Made by a program: the position numbers and the translations under genes. From the NCBI RefSeq assembly GCF_963360655.1, contig NZ_OY725717.1, positions 835,694-899,693 of the forward strand: a stretch of DNA of 64,000 bases, read 5' to 3'. The notes beneath the pieces were generated by a model that was not told the origin of the DNA, searched no databases, and was given only the letters and a program-made list of their open reading frames with translations. Positions 8,803-16,449 of the stretch are shown piece after piece; position 1 is the stretch's first letter, and every line of letters begins with the position of its first letter. This DNA comes from Collinsella aerofaciens. GTDB taxonomy: Bacteria > Actinomycetota > Coriobacteriia > Coriobacteriales > Coriobacteriaceae.

Positions 8803-9351
8803 TTAGTCCTCCTCCAGGATCACGTGGCGGAACGCGCCGTCCTCGTAGATGCCGTAGCTGTGCGTGCCGTCCTTGGGAATGCTCACGCTACCGGGGTTGA
8901 AGAGCCACAGGCCCGGGTGCGCGGCGCTTTCCTCGTTGACCTTGATGTGCGTGTGGCCGTAGACGAGCGCTGAGCCCTCGGGCAACGCGGGCGCGTGGTC
9001 GACGCTGTTGTGCATGCCGGCGCCAAAGACATGGCCGTGCGTCAGGAACAGCTCGCGGCCGGTCTCGTCGAACAGCGTGGCATAGTCGGCCATGACGGGG
9101 AAGTCGAGCACCATCTGGTCGACCTCGGCGTCGCAGTTGCCGCGCACCGCGATGATGCGGTCGGCTAGGGCGTTGAGCAGCGGGATTACGCGCTTGGGGG
9201 CGTAATCGCGCGGCAGGTCGTTGCGCGGACCGTGGTAGAGCAGGTCGCCCAGCAGGACGATGCGGTCGGGCTGCTCGGACTCGATGGCGGCAACCAGGCG
9301 CTCGGCCCAATATGCAGAGCCGTGGATGTCGGAGGCGATGAGGTATTTCAT
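8803..9351 (-). CDS. YfcE-type metallophosphodiesterase
   Basis: A 182-aa calcineurin-like phosphoesterase with all family motifs: SDIHG (D-x-H), GDLLYHG, GNCD, THGH and GHTH. YfcE-family enzymes are Mn-dependent phosphodiesterases of unknown physiological substrate. The start at MKYLIASDIHG is supported by AAAGGA 5 nt upstream. It sits between the larC-domain gene and mazG in one leftward unit. Confidence 0.93.
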   Translation of the reverse strand: MKYLIASDIHGSAYWAERLVAAIESEQPDRIVLLGDLLYHGPRNDLPRDYAPKRVIPLLNALADRIIAVRGNCDAEVDQMVLDFPVMADYATLFDETGRELFLTHGHVFGAGMHNSVDHAPALPEGSALVYGHTHIKVNEESAAHPGLWLFNPGSVSIPKDGTHSYGIYEDGAFRHVILEED

Positions 9352-9408
9352 GGGGGATCCTTTCGGGATGGGGTTAATGCGGCTGGGCACGGGATGTCGC
9401 CGGCCGCG

Positions 9409-9894
9409 CTATTCAAATCGCAGTGCCGCGCTCTGGGCCGCCTGCATCACGCGCTGGAGCGGCACGCCGTGCTCGCGGGCAAGGCGGGCGCAGTCCTCGT
9501 ACTCGGGCGCTGCACGCTCGCTGCCGTCGGGCAGGGTGGCCACCTTGACGAACACCTCGCCCCATGGCGTCGTTACGCGCTCAAAGCGGCGTGGTAGGCA
9601 AACGCGCTCCATAACCTGGCGACGAATGCCGTTGGTCGTGGTTTCCAAGAAGATGATCGTCTGCAGGCGCTCGATATCCTCGTAGGTGCAGATTACCTGC
9701 AGCTGCCAGCCGGGGCGGCCTTTCTTACAATAGAGGGGCAGCCAGTGCACCTCGCGCGCACCCGCCTCGCGCAGGCGGTCGGCGGCGTAGGCGAGTACCT
9801 CAGGCGACGCGTCGTCGATGTCGCATTCCAGCTTGACGATGGTTTCGGGCGCATCGGTCTCGCGGGACAGCGGGGATGTGCTATCGCATGGCAT
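9409..9894 (-). CDS. Stand-alone LarC C-terminal (LarC2) domain protein
   Basis: A 161-aa protein matching the C-terminal part of the nickel-insertion protein LarC: ECDIDDASPEVLAYAADRL, CKKGRPGWQLQVIC, IIFLETTTNGIR and APEYEDCARLAREHGVPL. Full LarC inserts Ni into the pincer cofactor of lactate racemase, and in some species it is split or made by frameshifting into LarC1 and LarC2. No LarC1, LarA, LarB or LarE is visible here. AAAGGAG lies 9 nt before the chosen ATG. It could be the second half of a split LarC whose first half is elsewhere, or a relic. Confidence 0.8.
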   Translation of the reverse strand: MPCDSTSPLSRETDAPETIVKLECDIDDASPEVLAYAADRLREAGAREVHWLPLYCKKGRPGWQLQVICTYEDIERLQTIIFLETTTNGIRRQVMERVCLPRRFERVTTPWGEVFVKVATLPDGSERAAPEYEDCARLAREHGVPLQRVMQAAQSAALRFE

Positions 9895-10032
9895 ACGGTC
9901 CGGCTCCTTTCCGCGCGGGCTCGTTTTGTTCATCCAAACGCTAGCACATCGCGGGCGGCGCGGATGTGACGGCGCGCGATGAGCGCGATTTTCCTTGCCC
10001 GCAAGAAACCGACACACCACCGCCTCATCCAA

Positions 10033-10093
10033 ACATGTACATCAGCCTCCAAACATGTCATTTTCTGCAGCTTTTGGAGGCTGATGTACATGT
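10033..10093. promoter_or_regulatory. 61-bp perfect palindrome in divergent intergenic region
   Basis: Inverted 21-bp arms (10033-10053 and 10073-10093) with core CATCAGCCTCC and outer ends ACATGTAC, around a 19-nt loop. CCAAACATGT occurs twice, in the left arm region and at the loop edge. It lies between the divergent larC-domain and PHP-phosphatase genes in a 316-bp gap that is otherwise free of features, so an operator or transcript-end structure is possible. There is no T-tract, which argues against a simple terminator. Confidence 0.7.
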
Positions 10094-10210
10094 ATTGGAG
10101 TAGAGCCGCACCGCGCACCCTTTCCAGTCGATTTCGGCCCCCCGCGTGCACGACGCGCCGAGGCTGCGCCATTACAATGAAGCGGATTCGCTTGACGCAA
10201 AGGAGCTGCC

Positions 10211-11122
10211 ATGCCTGCTTGCCCGCTGGTCGATTGCCACACCCACACCTCGTTCTCGGACGGTCATGCCTCGTTTGAGGACAACGTTCGCGCCGCTGCT
10301 GCGGCCAGCTGCCGCGTCATGGTCTCAACCGACCATCTCACCCTGCCCGCCAGCATGGATGCCAACTGCGAAGTGCAGGTTACTGAGGGCGACCTGCCGG
10401 CACATCGTCTGGCTTTTGAGGATGCTCGCAAGCTTGCCGCGCAGATTGCGCCGGAGCTCAGCTTTATCTATGGCTTTGAATGCGATTGGTACGAGGGCTG
10501 CGAGCCTTTGGTTGATCGTTGGTCCCAGGGCGCCGTCGTGCGCCTGGGCAGTGTGCATTGGATTGGCAACCCAGGCGATATTGCGGCAGGCGCTGCGGGC
10601 ACGGCGGGGACGGAGGACGCCGCTCGTCCCGATACGCCCGATTCGAGCTGCGGTTGGATCGACGACGACACCAACCTGCATGTTTGGGAAAACTTGGGCG
10701 TGCGCGGCGTATGGGAGCGCTATGTCGACGACTGGTGCCGCGCCTGCGAAAGCCCACTTAACTTTGATGTGATGGCTCATCCCGACCTGGTCATGCGCTT
10801 TTCGAAGGAAGGCTTTGCGCCCGACTTTGACCCCGCACCGTTTTGGCAGCAGATGGCCGAGTGCGCGCACGATACGGGTCGCCGCGTTGAGGTCTCGACC
10901 GCCGCACCCCGCAAGGGCCTCGACGACTACTATCCCGCGACTGGGCTGTTGCGTTGCTTCGCCCACGCCGAGGTACCGATTACCTTTGGCTCGGACGCGC
11001 ACCGCGCCTGCGACATCTGCTGGAACATCCGCGAGGCCCAGGCCCACGCCTACGACTGCGGTTATCGAACCTTCGACATCCCCCACGCCACCGGCGAATG
11101 GGAATCCACGCCCCTCGCCTAG
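10211..11122 (+). CDS. hisK: PHP-domain phosphatase, histidinol-phosphatase type
   Basis: A 303-aa PHP-superfamily metal-dependent phosphatase with CHTHTSFSDGH at the N-terminus, VSTDH, DVMAHPDLVM and FGSDAH near the C-terminus, together the usual trinuclear metal set. PHP histidinol phosphatases (HisK/HisJ) dephosphorylate histidinol phosphate, the one histidine step not otherwise found in this window, and the gene lies next to the his operon in convergent orientation. AAAGGAG precedes the ATG. Another PHP phosphoesterase role is possible. Confidence 0.8.
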   Translation: MPACPLVDCHTHTSFSDGHASFEDNVRAAAAASCRVMVSTDHLTLPASMDANCEVQVTEGDLPAHRLAFEDARKLAAQIAPELSFIYGFECDWYEGCEPLVDRWSQGAVVRLGSVHWIGNPGDIAAGAAGTAGTEDAARPDTPDSSCGWIDDDTNLHVWENLGVRGVWERYVDDWCRACESPLNFDVMAHPDLVMRFSKEGFAPDFDPAPFWQQMAECAHDTGRRVEVSTAAPRKGLDDYYPATGLLRCFAHAEVPITFGSDAHRACDICWNIREAQAHAYDCGYRTFDIPHATGEWESTPLA

Positions 11123-11134
11123 CCATCCCTTCAT

Positions 11135-11203
11135 AAGTTGCGGTGAAATAGGGATTGTTTTGCTTGATGAAGCGCTTAAACAGTCCCTATTTCACCGCAA
11201 CTT
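11135..11203. repeat. AAGTTGCGGTG palindrome, copy 3
   Basis: Arms of 26 bp (11135-11160 and 11178-11203) starting AAGTTGCGGTGAAATAGGGA, with one mismatch, separated by 17 nt. It lies between the convergent PHP-phosphatase gene and hisE, 40 bp past the hisE stop, so it could terminate both transcripts. Confidence 0.85.
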
Positions 11204-11242
11204 CCATGACCCCGTTACACCAACAAAGACTGTCCCAAACGA

Positions 11243-11560
11243 CTAGTGGCGGCGGGCGTTGAGTTCGCCGGCCAGCTCGTCGAGGGTGATGCCGTAGCGC
11301 TCGAGCGTCACGAGCAGGTGGTAGACCAGGTCGCCGGCCTCGTAGCGGATGTGATCGTGATCGTTATCCTTGCAGGCCATGATCACCTCGCTCGCCTCCT
11401 CGGCAAGCTTCTTGAGCAGCTCGTCCTCGACGTCGGTCAACAGACGAGCGGTGTAGCTCTCCTGCGGCGATGCGTCGCGACGGCCGTGAATCACCTCGGC
11501 GAGCCCCGTCAGCGTCTCACCGATATTTCCATCCTGAACGTTTGCGGTGCGCACACCCAT
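11243..11560 (-). CDS. hisE: Phosphoribosyl-ATP pyrophosphatase
   Basis: A 105-aa HisE, second step of histidine synthesis (PR-ATP to PR-AMP). The all-alpha MazG-like fold is seen in LLKKLAEEASEVIMACKD and YEAGDLVYHLLVTLE, with the metal-binding EEASE and YEAGD acids. It is last in the leftward his operon, separate from hisI, whereas in many bacteria the two are fused. Confidence 0.96.
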   Translation of the reverse strand: MGVRTANVQDGNIGETLTGLAEVIHGRRDASPQESYTARLLTDVEDELLKKLAEEASEVIMACKDNDHDHIRYEAGDLVYHLLVTLERYGITLDELAGELNARRH

Positions 11561-11606
11561 AGTTCAATCCTTTCTGGTTGGCCGAGCGTCTAATCGAGCG
11601 CCCGCC

Positions 11607-11936
11607 CTACGCGAGTTTCTTAAAGAAGCAGGTACGGTTGCCGGTATGGCAGGCCGGACCCGGCGAGTCAACCTTGACCAGCAGCGTATCGCTATCGCAG
11701 TCGGCCCAAAGCTCCTTGACCTCCTGCATATTGCCGCTCGTCGCGCCCTTGTTCCAGAGCTCCTGGCGACTGCGGCTCCAAAACCACGTGGTACCGGTCT
11801 TGAGCGTCAGCCCCACCGACTCCTCGTTCATCCAAGCAACCATAAGCACCTCGCCGGTGTCATACTGCTGAACCACACAAGGAATCAACCCACGGGCGTC
11901 GTATTTCAGCTCGGTAGCATTTACCACCTCAGTCAT
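11607..11936 (-). CDS. hisI: Phosphoribosyl-AMP cyclohydrolase
   Basis: A 109-aa HisI, third step of histidine synthesis. It has [27 protein letters not shown], the Mg-site Asp cluster ([12 protein letters not shown]) and the Zn-binding cysteines (CDSD, then [12 protein letters not shown]). Two adjacent ATG codons follow a GGGAGG site; I use the second, which gives the better spacing. It lies between hisF and hisE. Confidence 0.95.
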   Translation of the reverse strand: MTEVVNATELKYDARGLIPCVVQQYDTGEVLMVAWMNEESVGLTLKTGTTWFWSRSRQELWNKGATSGNMQEVKELWADCDSDTLLVKVDSPGPACHTGNRTCFFKKLA

Positions 11937-11976
11937 CATTCCTCCCAAGTAATTACCGTGAACATCGCAGGTCGGC

Positions 11977-12080
11977 GAGGCTTGCCCAGGTGCCGCAGGT
12001 TGCCGCGAAAGAGGAGCGACGCGTACTTTGGTACGCGAGCGACGGTTTGAACGGCAAGATGCGGTGCCTGGACAAGCCGC
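11977..12080. repeat. Long imperfect palindrome in hisI-hisF spacer
   Basis: A 29-nt arm at 11977-12005 (includes GGCTTGCCCAGG) pairs with 12052-12080 at about 23 of 29 positions, and within the loop CGCGTAC (12020-12026) pairs with GTACGCG (12031-12037). The structure fills the gap between hisF and hisI, the only sizeable gap in the lower half of the operon. It may be an mRNA-processing structure or a dispersed repeat. Confidence 0.65.
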
Positions 12081-12096
12081 AGCGAAGCCCGCAGCA

Positions 12097-12879
12097 TTAG
12101 AAGTCCAACCTCACAGGAATACCTTGAGAGGCCATATACTCTTTGACTTCGCGAATGCTGAACGTCCCAAAGTGAAAGACGCTCGCCGCCAGCACGGCAT
12201 CGGCCTCGCCCTCAATCACGCCCTCGGCAAAATGCTCGAGCGCGCCCACACCGCCGCTCGCAATCACCGGAATCGGCACCGCGCGCGCCACGGCGCGGGT
12301 GAGCGCCAGGTCAAATCCGGCCTTGGTGCCGTCGCGGTCCATACTGGTGAGCAGGATCTCGCCGGCGCCGCGACGAGCCGCCTCCTCGGCCCACGCCACC
12401 GCGTCGATGCCCGTGGCGTTGCGGCCGCCCGCCGTGAAGACCTCCCACTTGTCGGCACCAGATGCGCCGGGCAAACCGACGCGCTTGGCATCGATCGCCA
12501 CGACCACGGCCTGGCTACCAAACGCCGCGGCAGCCTGGCTAATCAGCGACGGGTCGCGCACGGCGGCAGAGTTGAGCGACACCTTGTCGGCACCGGCTGC
12601 AACCATGGTGCGCATGCCCGCCAGGTCGCGAAAACCGCCGCCCACGGTATAGGGAATGGCTAGCTCCTCGGCCGCATGCGCCGCCATCTCGATGGTCGTC
12701 GCACGGTTGTCGCTCGTGGCGGTAATGTCCAAGAAGACGACCTCGTCCGCACCCTCGCGGTCGTAGGCGCGCGCCAGCTCCACCGGATCGCCCGCATCGC
12801 GCAAGCTCACAAAGTTGACGCCCTTGACCACACGGCCGTCCTTGACGTCCAGGCAGGGAATCACACGTTTGGTAAGCAT
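12097..12879 (-). CDS. hisF: Imidazole glycerol phosphate synthase cyclase subunit
   Basis: A 260-aa (beta/alpha)8 barrel. It starts [21 protein letters not shown] with the catalytic Asp of CLDV, and has VVVAIDAKR with the second catalytic Asp and the phosphate-binding VIASGGVG. With HisH it makes IGP and AICAR from PRFAR. It lies 3 bp after hisA. Confidence 0.97.
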   Translation of the reverse strand: MLTKRVIPCLDVKDGRVVKGVNFVSLRDAGDPVELARAYDREGADEVVFLDITATSDNRATTIEMAAHAAEELAIPYTVGGGFRDLAGMRTMVAAGADKVSLNSAAVRDPSLISQAAAAFGSQAVVVAIDAKRVGLPGASGADKWEVFTAGGRNATGIDAVAWAEEAARRGAGEILLTSMDRDGTKAGFDLALTRAVARAVPIPVIASGGVGALEHFAEGVIEGEADAVLAASVFHFGTFSIREVKEYMASQGIPVRLDF

Positions 12880-12882
12880 GGG

Positions 12883-13626
12883 CTACTCCTCCCCTCGGGC
12901 GGCGGTCAGCGCCTGTACCAGCGTAAAGTTGCCCTCGTAGAGCGCGCGACCGGTAATGGCACCTTCAATCGCGCCCTCACGCACTGCGGCCAGCGCGCGG
13001 ATGTCGTCGAGCGTCGAGATGCCACCCGATGCCACGACGGGAAAGCCCGCGACCTCGGCCACATGGCGATACGCCGCCACATCGATGCCCGCCTGCATGC
13101 CATCGCGCGCAATGTCGGTATACACCAGATGCTTAAAACCCAGCTCGGAAAGCTGCGCCACGGCGTCGTCGAGCGCCACGCCCGCGCCGTCACGCCAGCC
13201 ATTCACCTTGACCTGGCCGTCGCGTGCGGCAATATCTGCCACCAACAGCTCGCCAAAGCCTTGGGCCGCCACCTCGGCAAAACCCGGCTCGGTCACGAGC
13301 ACCGTGCCTAGTGCGATGCGGCGCGCACCGTAGCCGGCCAACTCGTCGATGCGCGCGAGCGAGCGGACGCCGCCGCCCACGTCCACGGACAGACCGTTGA
13401 CGCCGCAGATGGCCTTAATCGCCGCCGAGTTGGCAGCGCATGTGTCCTCGTCCTCGCCAAAGGCAGCGGACAGGTCGACGACGTGCACCCAGCTTGCGCC
13501 CTGCTCGGCAAACGAGCGAGCAACGGCCACGGGGTCGTCGGAATATACCTTGCAGCGACTCCGGTCGCCGCGCTCCAGGCGCACGACCTTGCCGCCGATC
13601 AGATCGATTGCGGGAAACAGGATCAT
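12883..13626 (-). CDS. hisA: ProFAR isomerase
   Basis: A 247-aa HisA barrel: LFPAIDLIGGKVVRLERGD (catalytic Asp), VDVGGGVRS, VYTDIARDGMQAG (second Asp) and VVASGGIS. It catalyses the Amadori rearrangement of ProFAR in histidine synthesis. It overlaps the end of hisH by 4 bp, which indicates translational coupling. Confidence 0.97.
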   Translation of the reverse strand: MILFPAIDLIGGKVVRLERGDRSRCKVYSDDPVAVARSFAEQGASWVHVVDLSAAFGEDEDTCAANSAAIKAICGVNGLSVDVGGGVRSLARIDELAGYGARRIALGTVLVTEPGFAEVAAQGFGELLVADIAARDGQVKVNGWRDGAGVALDDAVAQLSELGFKHLVYTDIARDGMQAGIDVAAYRHVAEVAGFPVVASGGISTLDDIRALAAVREGAIEGAITGRALYEGNFTLVQALTAARGEE

Positions 13627-14324
13627 CGGCCGGCCTCCTCGACGATGTTGACGAAGTTCTTAAGGATGCGCTGACCCAGCGCGGAGGATTTCTCGGGATG
13701 GAACTGGCAACCCCACACGTTGCCATGGCGCACGATGCACGGGAAGCTCCGCGTATAGTGCGTGCGCGCCAGCACATCGGCGGCATCGGAATCGTCGGCC
13801 ACCGCGTAGCTGTGGGTGAAGTACATGTTGGCACCCTCGGCAAAACCAGTAAGCAGCGGATCGGCCGCACCGGCGGGCGTCATGTGCACCTGGTCCCAGC
13901 CCACGTGCGGCACCTTCAGGCGGCTCGACTCCAGGCGCGTGCACGAACCGCGCATAATACCCAGGCCATCGACCCAGAGGACACCGGCCCGCTCGGAGGC
14001 GTTGCCGTCGGCGACCGCGCTCTCGCTCGCAGGAACGCCCTCGTTGCCGCGCTCAAAAAACAACTGAAGGCCCAGGCAGATGCCGAGCAACGGAGTTCCG
14101 GCGGCAACGGCGTCGAGCACCGCGTCCGCCTCGCCGCCCTCGCGCATAAAGGCGACCGCGTCGTAAAACGCGCCCACGCCCGGGATGACCAGGCCGTCGG
14201 CGTTGCGGATCTGCTCCGGATCGTCCGACGTGCAGGCGGCGGCACCGGCGCGCGCAAGCCCGCGCGCAACGCTCGACAAGTTGCCCTTGTGGTAGTCGAC
14301 CACCACGATCTTCGGTTCGCCCAC
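13623..14324 (-). CDS. hisH: Imidazole glycerol phosphate synthase glutaminase subunit
   Basis: A 233-aa class I glutamine amidotransferase with VIPGVGAFYDAV, the nucleophile elbow GICLGLQLFFE and the His-Glu dyad QFHPEKS. It feeds ammonia to HisF. It is now separated from hisB by a 1,454-bp insertion sequence, so its expression depends on read-through or on a promoter near or within the IS. Confidence 0.97.
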   Translation of the reverse strand: MGEPKIVVVDYHKGNLSSVARGLARAGAAACTSDDPEQIRNADGLVIPGVGAFYDAVAFMREGGEADAVLDAVAAGTPLLGICLGLQLFFERGNEGVPASESAVADGNASERAGVLWVDGLGIMRGSCTRLESSRLKVPHVGWDQVHMTPAGAADPLLTGFAEGANMYFTHSYAVADDSDAADVLARTHYTRSFPCIVRHGNVWGCQFHPEKSSALGQRILKNFVNIVEEAGR

Positions 14325-14410
14325 GCGACCCCTCCCTTATCTCATCATCCAAAACCACCACAAAGGAGACAGTGAACTGCGCCCCGAAACTTGGACTGAA
14401 TAAATAGCGA

Positions 14411-15322
14411 CTACGCCGCAAGGGCCTGGTTCCGGAACTCCTCCGGCGTCAGGCCCTTCAATCTTACCTGCCTGCGCCGCGCGTTCCAATGGGCTATGTA
14501 CTCTTCCAGGTCGCGCTTGAAGTCCCCGAAGCTGCCCCACTCCCTGCCGCGGTAGAACTCGTCCTTCACGTGGCCGAAGAGCTGCTCGGTGGCGGCGTTG
14601 TCGATGCAGTTCCCCTTGCGCGACATGCTCTGGGTGATGCCCGCCCCCTCCAGCCTGGAGGTGTAGGACTCGTGCTGGTACTGCCAGCCCATGTCCGAGT
14701 GCATGGTCGGCGCCGCCCCGTCGGGCAGGGCCTCGAGGAGCCGGTCGAGCATCCTGTGCTGCTGGGCGAGGTCCGGTGAGGTCGATATGTCGCTCGCCAC
14801 GATCTCCTTCGTGCAGAAGTCGAGCACCGGGGCCCAGTAGGCCTTGGCGCCGGTCACCTTGAACTCGGTGACGTCGGTGCCGAGCTTCTGCCACGGCCCC
14901 TCGGCGCCGAAGTCCCTCGCGATGACGTTCTCGAACGTGCTCCCCACGAGCCCCCTGTAGGAGCTGTACCGGCGACGAGAGCCCCGGCGGCGTATCCCGC
15001 ACCGGATGCCCATCTCGCGTATCATCTTGAGCACGGTCTTGTCGGCCACGACCGCGCCCAGCTCGGCGCGCAGGCACATGGCTATCTGCCGGTGCCCGCA
15101 GCCGTTGGCGGTGCGCGAGAATATCTCGGCCGCGGCGTTGCGCAGCTCGGGCCTGGTCGGCCTCCGCGGGTGCGCCAGCGCGTAGTAGTAGGTCGACCTC
15201 CTGAGCCCCGAGCACTCCAGCAGGTGGCGCAGGGAGTGCCCCTCCGCGCGCAGCGCCCTCACCGCCTCGGCCGCCGCCCTGGTCAGAGCCCGTCCCGCTC
15301 GACCAGGGCGCGCAATTTTTTT
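14411..15322 (-). CDS. IS3-family transposase OrfB (DDE integrase)
   Basis: The rve-type catalytic part, about 300 aa, with an N-terminal HTH_21-like region (CGHRQIAMCLRAELG) and the DDE triad in order: GTDVTEFKV (D), MHSDMGWQYQ (D) and, 35 residues on, the NAATEQLFGHVKDEFY segment (E). It has no obvious start codon of its own and is reached from orfA by -1 slippage on seven A residues (15316-15322). The long open frame beyond that point is antisense or shadow sequence of orfA. Confidence 0.93.
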   Translation of the reverse strand, partial: KKIARPGRAGRALTRAAAEAVRALRAEGHSLRHLLECSGLRRSTYYYALAHPRRPTRPELRNAAAEIFSRTANGCGHRQIAMCLRAELGAVVADKTVLKMIREMGIRCGIRRRGSRRRYSSYRGLVGSTFENVIARDFGAEGPWQKLGTDVTEFKVTGAKAYWAPVLDFCTKEIVASDISTSPDLAQQHRMLDRLLEALPDGAAPTMHSDMGWQYQHESYTSRLEGAGITQSMSRKGNCIDNAATEQLFGHVKDEFYRGREWGSFGDFKRDLEEYIAHWNARRRQVRLKGLTPEEFRNQALAA

Positions 15323-15780
15323 AGGTAGGCGACCTCGGCCTCGAGCCTGCGGCAGCGCTCCTCGAGCTCCTGCTCGCGGGTGCGGGCCCGGGGTTTCGAC
15401 CTCGACCCCCTCGGCCTGCCCTTCGGGCGGGGCCGCAGCGCCTCGGCGCCGCCCTCGCGGTAGAGCCTGCACCAGCGCTCCAGCGGGGACTTCGACCTGA
15501 TCCCGAACTCGGCCATGGCGTCGGCCTTCGCCATCCCGCCGTCGACCACGGCCGACGCCGCGGCGACCCTCTGCTCGAATGTGTAACTGGATTGTTTCCC
15601 GCCCATGGACAGCAGCGCCTCGCTTCCGAACGCCCGGTATACCCACTGCCATTCTCTCACGGTCTCGCGGGGGACGGACAGGGCCTCGGCCGCCGGCTTG
15701 CAGCCGACGCCGGCGTCGAAGAGCTCGACGGCCCGCCTCCTGGACTCCAGGTCGTGCTTCACCCTGAGGTCTATACTCAT
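15283..15780 (-). CDS. IS3-family transposase OrfA (HTH)
   Basis: A 165-aa protein with two helix-turn-helix segments (KPAAEALSVPRETVREWQW; AEFGIRSKSPLERWCRLY), a basic linker (RPRGSRSKPRARTR) and a C-terminal leucine-zipper-like coiled coil (EQELEERCRRLEAEVAYLKK) that ends at the slippery A7. It binds the IS ends. The frameshift product OrfAB is the active transposase in this family. Confidence 0.93.
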   Translation of the reverse strand: MSIDLRVKHDLESRRRAVELFDAGVGCKPAAEALSVPRETVREWQWVYRAFGSEALLSMGGKQSSYTFEQRVAAASAVVDGGMAKADAMAEFGIRSKSPLERWCRLYREGGAEALRPRPKGRPRGSRSKPRARTREQELEERCRRLEAEVAYLKKLRALVERDGL

Positions 15781-15861
15781 GGAAAACCTCCCATTTCCCG
15801 ATGTCCAAGAAATGGGAGGCAGTTCACAGGCACCTCTGTGGTGGTTTGTGCGATCCGTCAG

Positions 15862-16449
15862 CTACAGCGAGCCCTTGGTGCTGGGGATGCCCTGTACGCG
15901 GGGGTCCAGCTCGCAGGCGTGGCGCATCGTGCGGCCCACGGCCTTAAAGGCGGCCTCGATAATGTGATGCGAGTTGCCACCCGCCAGCTCGCGCACGTGC
16001 AGTGTGAGCTTGGCATCGCGTGCAAAGGCATAAAAGAACTCGACGGCCAGCTCGGTATCGAACGTGCCCACGCGCTCGGTCGGCACGGGCAGCTCGCAAT
16101 AAGCCTGGCCACGGCCCGAGATGTCCACGGCAGCCATCACAAGTGTCTCGTCCATGGCGATCGCCGCGTCGGCAAAGCGCGTAATGCCCGCCTTGTCGCC
16201 CAGCGCCTGGCAGAACGCCTCGCCCAGCACAATGCCCACATCCTCGACGGTGTGGTGCGCGTCGACTTCCACGTCGCCCACCGCGTGTACCGTCAAATCA
16301 AACAAACCATGGCGGCCAAAGGCGTTGAGCATGTGGTCGAAAAACGGCACGCCGGTCGAGATGTCGCACACGCCAGATCCGTCCAGGTCGAGCTTTACGA
16401 CAATGTCGGTCTCGCCCGTCTTGCGGGTCACCTCGGCATAACGGCCCAT
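15862..16449 (-). CDS. hisB: Imidazoleglycerol-phosphate dehydratase
   Basis: A 195-aa monofunctional HisB dehydratase with paired HisB signatures: FFDHMLNAFGRHG, DAHHTVEDVGIVLGEA, EFFYAFARDAKLTLH and SHHIIEAAFKAVGR; the His/Glu motifs bind Mn. There is no HAD phosphatase domain, so histidinol phosphatase activity must come from another enzyme such as the nearby PHP protein. The start directly abuts the hisC stop. Confidence 0.97.
   Translation of the reverse strand: MGRYAEVTRKTGETDIVVKLDLDGSGVCDISTGVPFFDHMLNAFGRHGLFDLTVHAVGDVEVDAHHTVEDVGIVLGEAFCQALGDKAGITRFADAAIAMDETLVMAAVDISGRGQAYCELPVPTERVGTFDTELAVEFFYAFARDAKLTLHVRELAGGNSHHIIEAAFKAVGRTMRHACELDPRVQGIPSTKGSL

Larger units (their letters stand above)
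14373..15826 (-). mobile_element. IS3-family insertion sequence (1,454 bp) in the his operon
   Basis: Ends are inverted repeats sharing TGAACTGC, CCC and CTTGGAC (left 14373 onward; right complement ending 15826), starting TG and ending CA as in IS3. A 3-bp CAG target duplication flanks it (14370-14372 and 15827-15829). It encodes orfA and orfB joined by a predicted -1 frameshift at A7. Both frames are intact, so it may be active. Outside the ends, AAACCACCACAAAGG (14352-14366) is nearly complementary to 15833-15847: the IS sits in the loop of a pre-existing hairpin between hisB and hisH. Confidence 0.93.

Noticed and set aside
14373..15826. Split or degenerate transposase pseudogene
   Set aside because: The two frames are joined by a standard A7 -1 slippage site and all DDE residues are present, so the element looks intact.
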